In this document: piece by piece, positions 1 through 5,343 of the stretch
How positions within the stretch are numbered: the stretch's first letter is position 1
Layout: each line of letters starts with the position of its first letter
Source of the DNA: an uncultured Oscillospiraceae bacterium
GTDB taxonomy: Bacteria; Bacillota; Clostridia; Oscillospirales; Oscillospiraceae
Reading direction: 5' to 3'
Length of the DNA: 6,193 nucleotides
NCBI GenBank assembly: GCA_944385305.1
Contig: CALWWS010000173.1
Coordinates: forward strand, 1 to 6,193
Program-made: the position numbers and the translations under genes
Notes under the pieces: model-generated
What the model saw: the letters and a program-made list of their open reading frames with translations, nothing else
What the model was told of the DNA's origin: nothing
The model's database searches: none

Positions 1-113
1 ACCCGGCTCTGGGACAGCATGGGGGCGAGCAGCAGATGGAACAGGAGAATGATGAGCAGCGCGATGCTATAGTCGTAGAGCAGCGGGTTTCTGGGAGATT
101 TGACTTCTTTCAT
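1..113 (-). CDS. FtsH-like ATP-dependent zinc metalloprotease, N-terminal fragment (runs off window)
   Basis: Only the first 37 codons are present; the rest lies beyond position 1. The visible peptide begins MKEVKSPRNPLLYDYS, followed by a hydrophobic segment of about 20 residues (roughly residues 17-33) and then PMLSQSRV. This layout, a short basic cytoplasmic start, one membrane helix and a P-M-L-S-Q-x-R-V-like stretch before the extracytoplasmic domain, matches the N-terminus of clostridial FtsH proteins. FtsH is a membrane-anchored AAA+ protease that degrades misfolded membrane proteins and regulators. The AAA and HExxH zinc-protease parts are not in the window, so catalytic competence cannot be judged. 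The start ATG (113-111) overlaps the TGA of the upstream gene (ATGA) and has AAAGGAG at 126-120, 6 bases upstream, which implies translational coupling. The assignment rests on a short stretch; another single-pass membrane protein is possible. Confidence 0.6.
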   Translation of the reverse strand, partial: MKEVKSPRNPLLYDYSIALLIILLFHLLLAPMLSQSR

Positions 114-544
114 GGTTGGCTCCTTTCCTCTGTCTCCTGCCGGAGCAATTGGGTGTCTATGGCATCCATGGCCAGCAGCACCGCCCGGTTTGCCACCTGA
201 TGGGCAAAATCCAGCGCATATTCGGCTGCCAAAAGCTTGGCCTCCCCCCAGGATTCCTCATCCAAATTGTTCCCGGCCATGGCCTGAAGCTGAAATTTTG
301 TTCTCTGAACAGTCTGCTCAATCTCCCCATAGCCCCGGGCCAGGATGGAGACAACGGCGGATTTTGAGCACCGCAAGTTCTCCTCAAGGGCCGATTCCGC
401 CTGAGCGCACTCCTGCTCCAGGGCGTCAATCTCCTGCCGGAGCTGGCTGTGTCCCGCCGTCTGGCCCATATAGATGCGTGTGTGCAGCCGTTTCAGCCGC
501 TGCTCCAGCTGGTCCAGCTTGACGGAGAGCATGTCCCGTCCCAT
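110..544 (-). CDS. Hypothetical helical/coiled-coil protein, co-transcribed with FtsH-like gene
   Basis: I do not recognise a named family in this 144-residue protein. It is predicted to be almost entirely helical. Residues about 4-58 have heptad-like spacing of Leu/Ile with many Glu, Gln and Arg (LDQLEQRLKRL, then EIDALEQECAQAESALEENL), suggesting a coiled coil. A second helical part, about 98-135, is Ala-rich and amphipathic (LLAAEYALDFAHQVANRAVLLAMDAID). There is no signal peptide and no clear membrane segment, so it is probably cytoplasmic. The start is well supported: AGGAGG at 557-552 lies 7 bases before the ATG, while the internal Met5 lacks such a site. Its stop overlaps the start of the FtsH-like gene, so the two products are likely made together. 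A role as partner, adaptor or regulator of that protease is inference from context only. Confidence 0.8.
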   Translation of the reverse strand: MGRDMLSVKLDQLEQRLKRLHTRIYMGQTAGHSQLRQEIDALEQECAQAESALEENLRCSKSAVVSILARGYGEIEQTVQRTKFQLQAMAGNNLDEESWGEAKLLAAEYALDFAHQVANRAVLLAMDAIDTQLLRQETEERSQP

Positions 545-564
545 ATTCTCGCCTCCTTTTCCCC

Positions 565-593
565 ATTGTAGGCCGCTCTTTCCAGGGGCTCAA
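565..593 (-). promoter_or_regulatory. Candidate sigma-A promoter of the coiled-coil/ftsH-like operon (proximal)
   Basis: Reading the minus strand, TTGAGC (593-588) is followed after 17 bases by TACAAT (570-565), a good fit to a -35/-10 pair. Transcription would begin near 558, so the AGGAGG ribosome-binding site at 557-552 would sit almost at the 5' end of the mRNA. This short leader is unusual but not impossible; a second candidate promoter lies further upstream at 612-639. Confidence 0.5.
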
Positions 594-611
594 TGATCAC
601 AAACGGGGCAC

Positions 612-639
612 TGTATAGACAAAACGGCCGGAGTGTAAA
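612..639 (-). promoter_or_regulatory. Alternative upstream promoter overlapping the tetR terminator
   Basis: On the minus strand TTTACA (639-634) and TATACA (617-612) are separated by 16 bases, a fair sigma-A promoter. The -35 element lies inside the distal arm of the tetR terminator stem. Transcription would begin near 605, giving a normal leader of about 60 bases for the coiled-coil gene. It competes with the candidate at 565-593, and the sequence alone does not decide between them. Confidence 0.35.
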
Positions 640-658
640 TTTTCTTTACACTCCGGCC
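621..658 (-). terminator. Intrinsic terminator of the tetR-family gene
   Basis: A perfect 14-bp inverted repeat, GGCCGGAGTGTAAA (626-639) against 645-658, encloses a 5-base loop. Read on the minus strand the stem is followed by GTTTTG, a short U-tract. It begins 27 bases after the TAG of the tetR-family gene and separates it from the coiled-coil/ftsH-like operon. There is no T-run on the plus-strand side, so it should act in the minus direction only. Confidence 0.8.
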
Positions 659-685
659 CCGGTGACAATCTCAAAAAATTCAAGT

Positions 686-1222
686 CTACTTTAGGGGAGA
701 GATCCCCTCCGTCATCAGGCGAAACACCGTGTGGACAATCTCGTCCAGATTCTTTGTGTCCGCCTGGGTCCAGCTGCGCAACAGCCCCATGACTGCCTGG
801 CTGTGATAGCGCAGGATCAGCCCCACCTCAGAGCGGGTACAGCTGCGGTAGAGCCCCTCCTCATCGCACACCTGCTCAAACAGGTGCTGGACATGCTGGG
901 TCAGCAGCTGTTCCAGCTCCTCCCGGTAATTGCTCTGCATCCCCTTTTTCATATAGGGCAGGGCGTTAATGGCCATAACAAACAGGTAGCGCAGCCTGGC
1001 CTCGCCGCTCCCCAGAGACCTGGCCTCCAGCATAGTCCGCCGGGTATCCTGCTCCAGTATCCAGCGGAACAGCGCAGGAATGTCCTCGAAGTGGTAGTAG
1101 AAGGCCTGCCGGGTAATCCGGCACTCCTCCACCAAATCCTTTACTGTCAGCTTTTTAACGCCCTTTTCCATCAAAAGGGTCTTTGCCGCCTGGGCGATGG
1201 TCTGCTTCATGTCCGCCGGCAA
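686..1222 (-). CDS. TetR/AcrR-family transcriptional regulator
   Basis: This 178-residue protein has the TetR layout. The N-terminal DNA-binding domain spans roughly residues 6-50, with a helix-turn-helix at about 25-47 (LTVKDLVEECRITRQAFYYHF; the R-x-x-F-Y-Y-H-F recognition-helix ending is diagnostic). The all-helical ligand/dimer domain follows to the end. The C-terminal YHSQAVMGLLRSW stretch resembles the G-x-x-x-x-W motif of regulators with DhaS-like C-terminal domains. The length is slightly under the usual 190-210. The TTG at 1222-1220 is preferred as start because GGGGAG lies 5 bases upstream; an ATG at 1210-1208 (protein shorter by four residues) is the alternative, but its nearest GGAG is 12 bases away. 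The gene is monocistronic. Such proteins usually repress themselves and a neighbouring gene; the target and ligand cannot be told here. Confidence 0.95.
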   Translation of the reverse strand: MPADMKQTIAQAAKTLLMEKGVKKLTVKDLVEECRITRQAFYYHFEDIPALFRWILEQDTRRTMLEARSLGSGEARLRYLFVMAINALPYMKKGMQSNYREELEQLLTQHVQHLFEQVCDEEGLYRSCTRSEVGLILRYHSQAVMGLLRSWTQADTKNLDEIVHTVFRLMTEGISPLK

Positions 1223-1272
1223 CTCCGCTCCCCCCCTGCCAATACACTCTCGCTGCAGAACAATTTTATAGT

Positions 1273-1301
1273 ATTATATCGTTATCCGGCCCTGTTTTCA
1301 A
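1273..1301 (-). promoter_or_regulatory. Sigma-A promoter of the tetR-family gene
   Basis: On the minus strand TTGAAA (1301-1296) and a perfect TATAAT (1278-1273) are separated by exactly 17 bases. Transcription would start near 1266, giving a leader of about 44 bases before the TTG start. The A/T-rich patch at about 1263-1282 stands out in an otherwise GC-rich intergenic region. No clear long palindromic operator overlaps it; only an imperfect TATAGTATTATA is visible at 1267-1278. Confidence 0.8.
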
Positions 1302-1361
1302 GAAAGGGGCCCTCCTCCGCAGCCGGTCCGCCCCGCAGCCCGCCCAGAAACCGAATCCGCC

Positions 1362-1402
1362 AAAAGAAAGGAGCTCCTCCCGTTTTTCCGGGAGGAGCTC
1401 CT
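1362..1402 (-). terminator. Intrinsic terminator of the sugar-transport/DUF5107 operon
   Basis: A perfect 14-bp stem, AGGAGCTCCTCCCG (1369-1382) against 1389-1402, has a 6-base loop. On the minus strand it is followed by TTCTTTTG, an interrupted U-tract. It starts 17 bases beyond the stop of the DUF5107 gene and precedes the tetR promoter, so it ends the upstream operon. The 10-base palindrome AGGAGCTCCT occurs in both arms, so each arm could also pair with itself. Confidence 0.85.
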
Positions 1403-1419
1403 GCTTTACTAACTGCTTT

Positions 1420-3411
1420 TTACTGCTTTCTCTCGTGGAACATGCGGAAGTCCACCTTTTTGGGCACATCCACCTCATCAGGCGCCAGCGTTTTGCCCTC
1501 CCGAGCCGCCAAAAGCTGTTTGATAAAGATGTACTCGTTGGGCACGGAGTTGTCGCCCTCCCGCAGATCCGGAATCTCCAGGCCGCCGTCCTGCTCCAGG
1601 ATAGCCAGCGCCTCCTCCGGCTTGCCGGTGTGGGCCAGAGCAAAGGCGTGGTAGGCCTGCACCATGGGGGCGGACTGCTGCTGGGGGGTCAGCTCCTCGT
1701 AGACCGAGTTCATCAGGCCGTACTCTCCCGCCTCGTAGGCAAAGCGGAGCACCTCCTTGGCCAGAGACAAATCCCCGGGATTGAGTGCCCTGGCCTTGGC
1801 CATCAGGTAGGCGCTGCGGTGCTCGTCCCCCAGCACGCGCCACACATTGGCCAGGCCGTGGTAAGCCCAGGTGCTTTCCGCCAGGGACATGGAGCGCTGG
1901 AAGGCCTCCTTGGCCTGCTCGTAGAGGTCTCTGGCAAAATAGCAAAGCCCCAGGTTGTACCAGGCGTACCAGTTGTTTTCGTCGGCGCTCTGAACCGTCT
2001 TTTTCAGCAGCTCGTACCACTCGTCCTGCACCATGTAGGAGGTGGGGGCCTGCTTGGGGTCGGGGCAGTCCAGATATCCGTTTTTCAGGAAGCGGTACCA
2101 CACCTGCTGGGCGGGCTCCAGCTCACCGAAATCCAGATACTCGGCCACCGGCTTGCGGCCCTGGGCCTGCTGCATCAGGTTATCCAGCGCGCCCCAGCCC
2201 TGGCCCTTCAAAACCGCCTTGGCCGGAGAGGTGGCGGCGGCACGGGTCTCGTCCAGCAGCTGGTCCATCCGCTGCTCAGGCAGCACCTGGTCCAGCCACT
2301 GCTGCACGGTCTGCTTGCTCTGCTGCCAGGGACCGTGGACGCTGGCGGGGTCGAAGTCCACGGCGCCGTAGGCCTCCAGCCACTCCCAGGCCGTCTGGGG
2401 CGGCATGGGCAGGGACTCGTTCTGGGTGGGGGCCAGGCCGGCCTGAATCTCCAGGTAAGGCTGGTCGTAGCCGGAGCCTCCGGTGAGGAATCTCTGCCAG
2501 TTGTCGCCCCCCACGGAGGTGCCCCACACAAACATCTTCCGGCCCCGCTGACGGCGGGTGGAGGCGTGGATAATGCCCTTTCCGTCGGAGCGGACATAGG
2601 CCTCGTACTTTCTCTGCCCCTCGGGGATCTTATAGAAGTGATCCACCACAATGGTGTGGTTGGTGGGATAGGAAAGATCCACCCCGTCCACCATGGGAAT
2701 CGCCAGCTTGTAGACGGGATCCTCGTCCTGGTTGATATACGCCTCGTCGGCGGGCACGATGACCCGTGCGCCCTCCTCCTGCTTAACCGCGATGGTGCTC
2801 CACCAGTAGACCGGCTTGACCTGGGTGGAGCCGTTGACCATGCGCATGCGGGCAAAGAGGAAGGGCACATCGTCCCGGAGGAAGAAGTCCATCTGGAAGG
2901 TGTTGGCCCGGATGCGCTCAAAGGCGTAGAGCCGCAGCACAGGGGTTGCGTCATCCAGCTGATAGGAGGCGGCAAAGATGGGAGAGCAGGTGAGGGCGGA
3001 GTGACCGCGCACACCGCAGTTCCACTCCACGCCGCCGGAGAACCAGGCGTTGCGCACCGCAAAATTGCAGGGGCGGAAGACAGGGTTGTTGATGATGAGA
3101 TCCCGCTTGTTCACCTTGTCGTACAGCGACCACATGCGCCCGCCCAGGCCCGGCACAAAGGTGGCCTTCAAATACTGGTTTTCCAGCACCGCCACGTCAA
3201 AGACCTGCTCGGTCTCCGAGCGGTCATAGTCGTCCTGGCTGGTGTAGGGCAGCATATGGAAGATGTTTCCGTAGTTGATGTACAGCCCCTCAGACTCGTC
3301 CAGGATGCTGGTCTTTTCAAACATCTTCTGTTTGTACAAAATGGGATAGTCGCCGTCCGGCCCCAGGTGTGAGCCGGGGATGTGCATCTTTTCAAACGTC
3401 AGGCTGCTCAT
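1420..3411 (-). CDS. DUF5107 protein with C-terminal TPR-like repeats, likely carbohydrate-related
   Basis: The 663-residue product matches the DUF5107 family, which has a galactose-mutarotase-like beta-sandwich character and is commonly found in carbohydrate-use clusters; its reaction is not established. The N-terminal part (about 20-350) carries conserved-looking blocks: YLKATFVPGLGGRMWSLYDK (80-99), SGGVEWNCGVRGHS (125-138) and EIQAGLAPTQNESLPMPP (321-338) followed by WEWLEAYG. The C-terminal part is helical, with TPR-like units at about 481-510, 513-545 and 586-605 (the last with GKPEEALAILE). No signal peptide or membrane segment is seen, so it is probably cytoplasmic. It is shorter than many DUF5107-TPR proteins of about 1000 residues, but the frame is intact and ends just before a terminator. 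The ATG has a weak, somewhat distant purine-rich site (GGGAAGGGAAAG). It is the last gene of the operon, 28 bases after the oxidoreductase. A role in binding or converting the imported sugar is inferred. Confidence 0.88.
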   Translation of the reverse strand: MSSLTFEKMHIPGSHLGPDGDYPILYKQKMFEKTSILDESEGLYINYGNIFHMLPYTSQDDYDRSETEQVFDVAVLENQYLKATFVPGLGGRMWSLYDKVNKRDLIINNPVFRPCNFAVRNAWFSGGVEWNCGVRGHSALTCSPIFAASYQLDDATPVLRLYAFERIRANTFQMDFFLRDDVPFLFARMRMVNGSTQVKPVYWWSTIAVKQEEGARVIVPADEAYINQDEDPVYKLAIPMVDGVDLSYPTNHTIVVDHFYKIPEGQRKYEAYVRSDGKGIIHASTRRQRGRKMFVWGTSVGGDNWQRFLTGGSGYDQPYLEIQAGLAPTQNESLPMPPQTAWEWLEAYGAVDFDPASVHGPWQQSKQTVQQWLDQVLPEQRMDQLLDETRAAATSPAKAVLKGQGWGALDNLMQQAQGRKPVAEYLDFGELEPAQQVWYRFLKNGYLDCPDPKQAPTSYMVQDEWYELLKKTVQSADENNWYAWYNLGLCYFARDLYEQAKEAFQRSMSLAESTWAYHGLANVWRVLGDEHRSAYLMAKARALNPGDLSLAKEVLRFAYEAGEYGLMNSVYEELTPQQQSAPMVQAYHAFALAHTGKPEEALAILEQDGGLEIPDLREGDNSVPNEYIFIKQLLAAREGKTLAPDEVDVPKKVDFRMFHERKQ

Positions 3412-3439
3412 ATTGTTTATCGCTTTCCCTTCCCATCAA

Positions 3440-4468
3440 TTAGTACACAACATCCACAGGAACGCCCTTCTCAGCCGACTCAATAATGGCCAGCAGGGCA
3501 ATGCAGGTCTTGCGGGAGTCCTCCAGGGTAACCCGGAACTCCTGGCCGTCCACCAGGCGGTCGATAAAGTCCCGGATGCTCTCATAGGACAGGCCCTTGC
3601 ACTTGCCGAACACAAAGTTGCTCACCAGGATATCGGGCACAATGATCTTCTCATTGTCGGCAAAGGTGATCAGATCGTGGTTGGAGAGGTTCAGGTTCAC
3701 CATGCCCTCGGTGCCCATAATGGAGAAGCGGAAATCGTTGACGTTGCCGTTGCCGTTGGGGGTAACCCAGCCGTTTTCCATGTGGGCAATGCCGCCGTTG
3801 GCAAACTCGATGATGCTCAGGTAGATATCGGGGGTGTCCACCCCCACAGACTTCAAAATCCCCTCCCGCTTGACAGCGTAAACCCGCTTGACCTCGTCGT
3901 TGAACATCCAGCGCAGGGTGTCCAGGCTGTGGCTGCCCAGGAACCAGAGGATGGAGGACTTGGACGCCCAGGAGAGCATTTCGGCCGGGAACTGCTTGAT
4001 GTCGTTGTGGCGGATGTAGGCGGTGTAGGGCTCTCCCAGCTTGCCCGCCTCAATCAGCTGCTTACAGGTGTTGAAGGGGGCGTTCCAGCGGTTGTGCAGG
4101 TCCACCATGCACCGCACCCCGTTGCGCTTGACCGCCTCCACAATGCGCTCGGCGTCCTCCCGGGTGGTGGCCAGGGGCTTTTCAATGAGCATATCCTTCT
4201 TGTGGTCGGCAAAGCAGCAGGCAATGTCCGCGTGGGCAAAGTCGGGGGTCACAATGGCCACCGCGTCGATATCCGCCTTTTCCGCCATCTCATGGTAGTC
4301 GGTGTAGACCTCCCGGATGCCGAATTTATCGGCAATGGCCTGGGCCCGCTCCCGGTTCATGTCGCAGATGGCCACAGGATCGGCGTTGTGGTGCTCCCTG
4401 TAGATATACGCGTGTGTCTCTCCCCAGGTGCCGGCGCCTACAATACCCATTTTAATTTTCTTTTCCAT
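3440..4468 (-). CDS. Gfo/Idh/MocA-family NAD(P)-dependent sugar oxidoreductase
   Basis: The 342-residue length is typical of this family of cytoplasmic dehydrogenases acting on sugars, inositols and sugar acids. Residues 8-16 form the Rossmann dinucleotide motif (GIVGAGTWG), D36 at the end of the second strand (AICDMNRER) is positioned to contact the cofactor ribose and favours NAD, and EKP at 96-98 contains the conserved active-site lysine K97. The C-terminal alpha/beta substrate domain begins at about 120. The block WFLGSHSLDTLRW (175-187) supplies the catalytic-type histidine H180, but the Asp usually four residues before it is F176. GAGGGTGA lies 7 bases before the ATG and is partly within a hairpin (4479-4504). 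The gene follows the MalG-type permease by 38 bases and precedes the DUF5107 gene by 28, so it probably oxidises or epimerises the imported compound. The substrate is unknown. Confidence 0.93.
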   Translation of the reverse strand: MEKKIKMGIVGAGTWGETHAYIYREHHNADPVAICDMNRERAQAIADKFGIREVYTDYHEMAEKADIDAVAIVTPDFAHADIACCFADHKKDMLIEKPLATTREDAERIVEAVKRNGVRCMVDLHNRWNAPFNTCKQLIEAGKLGEPYTAYIRHNDIKQFPAEMLSWASKSSILWFLGSHSLDTLRWMFNDEVKRVYAVKREGILKSVGVDTPDIYLSIIEFANGGIAHMENGWVTPNGNGNVNDFRFSIMGTEGMVNLNLSNHDLITFADNEKIIVPDILVSNFVFGKCKGLSYESIRDFIDRLVDGQEFRVTLEDSRKTCIALLAIIESAEKGVPVDVVY

Positions 4469-4478
4469 TTTGAGTCAC

Positions 4479-4504
4479 CCTCTTCATAAATAATTATGAA
4501 AAAG
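4479..4504 (-). promoter_or_regulatory. Intercistronic hairpin overlapping the oxidoreductase ribosome-binding site
   Basis: The minus strand has a perfect 7-bp inverted repeat TTCATAA/TTATGAA (4500-4494 and 4489-4483) with a 4-base loop. In RNA the stem extends to 11 bp (4504-4494 with 4489-4479) through two G-U pairs. The 5' arm is U-rich and its pairing covers GAGG at 4482-4479, the first part of the Shine-Dalgarno site of the oxidoreductase gene. It is not followed by a U-tract, so it is not a standard terminator. A role in tuning translation or mRNA processing between the transporter and enzyme genes, or as a DNA operator, is inference. Confidence 0.45.
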
Positions 4505-4506
4505 CC

Positions 4507-5343
4507 CTAGCCCTTGACGGCGCCCGCCGTCATTCCGGCCACCAGGTGCTTTTGCAGCAGCCAGAAGATAATCACAACCGGCACGGTAATCATCACCGCG
4601 CCCGCCATCAGCGTGCCCCAGTTGGTGTCATACTGCCCCTGGAAGCTGGCAATGCCGATAGGCAGCGTCCAGTTGCTGTAGCTGCGCAGCAGGACGCTGG
4701 CAAACACATACTCATTCCAGCCGGAGATAAAGGCAAAAATGGTGGTAGCCGCCAGGCCGGGCAGAGACAGGGGAAGCACGACCTTGGAAAACACCTTAAA
4801 GCGGTTTGCACCGTCCACCATGGCAGCCTCGTCAATGGTGGGAGAAATGGAGTCGAAGTATCCCTTCATCATCCAGGTACAGAAGGGGACGGTAAAGGTG
4901 GTGTACGCCAGGATGAGTCCGAACAGATTATCCACCAGGTTCAGATTGCCCATAATGATGTAAAGGGGCACAATGATCAGCGCGCCGGGAATCACCTGGG
5001 TGGTGAGGATAATGTAGGACAGCGTCTTGCGCCCCTTGAAGCGGAAGCGGGAAATGCCATAGGCGCCCAGGGTGGCGATAATCAGAGAGAATACCGTTGT
5101 GCACAGGGACACAAGGATGCTGTTTTTCAGCCACGTGGTAAAACTGAACGCACCGGTGGTGGCCAGCATGTCCCGGTATCCGGCCAGGGTGGGCTCCTTG
5201 GGGAACAGGGTGGGCGCCGCATACACCTCGTTAGGCGGCTTAAAGGAGACCGAGATCATCCACACAAAGGGAAACACAGCAAACAGGCAGACAATCACCG
5301 CCACAATAATAATTCCGATTTTTAATCCCCGCGATGTCTTCAT
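4507..5343 (-). CDS. Carbohydrate ABC transporter permease, MalG type
   Basis: This 278-residue inner-membrane protein is one half of the membrane channel of a CUT1-type sugar importer. Six hydrophobic segments are visible, at about residues 9-32, 73-97, 108-130, 138-158, 197-215 and 245-264. The EAA loop that docks on the transporter ATPase lies at 172-196 (EAAMVDGANR ... LPLSLPG), and the WNEY at 209-212 is typical of MalG/UgpE/MsmG relatives. The C-terminal ending AGMTAGAVKG is the classic MalG-type tail (G-x-x-x-G-A-V-K-G). The ATG at 5343-5341 overlaps the TGA of the MalF-type gene (ATGA) with GGGGGAG 5 bases upstream, so the two subunits are coupled, as expected for equimolar partners. 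Substrate specificity cannot be read from permeases. Confidence 0.96.
   Translation of the reverse strand: MKTSRGLKIGIIIVAVIVCLFAVFPFVWMISVSFKPPNEVYAAPTLFPKEPTLAGYRDMLATTGAFSFTTWLKNSILVSLCTTVFSLIIATLGAYGISRFRFKGRKTLSYIILTTQVIPGALIIVPLYIIMGNLNLVDNLFGLILAYTTFTVPFCTWMMKGYFDSISPTIDEAAMVDGANRFKVFSKVVLPLSLPGLAATTIFAFISGWNEYVFASVLLRSYSNWTLPIGIASFQGQYDTNWGTLMAGAVMITVPVVIIFWLLQKHLVAGMTAGAVKG

Noticed and set aside
1302..1361. Possible small gene or RNA between the operon terminator and the tetR promoter
   Set aside because: This GC-rich stretch shows no start with a ribosome-binding site, no convincing structure and no promoter.
731..1654. Plus-strand open frame of 307 codons across tetR and the intergenic region
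   Set aside because: It runs through the tetR promoter and the operon terminator, and its product has no recognisable features.
1183..3372. Plus-strand open frame of 729 codons opposite the DUF5107 gene
   Set aside because: It lies antisense to a gene with clear family motifs. Its product is a low-complexity run of Gly, Val, Leu and His expected from the complement of GC-rich codons, with no recognisable domain.
3380..4489. Plus-strand open frame of 369 codons opposite the oxidoreductase gene
   Set aside because: It is a mirror of the codon bias of the Gfo/Idh/MocA gene, with no domain and no credible ribosome-binding site.
4483..4500. Inverted repeat between the permease and oxidoreductase genes as a terminator
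   Set aside because: The stem is A/T-rich and no U-tract follows on either strand; the downstream genes belong to the same operon.
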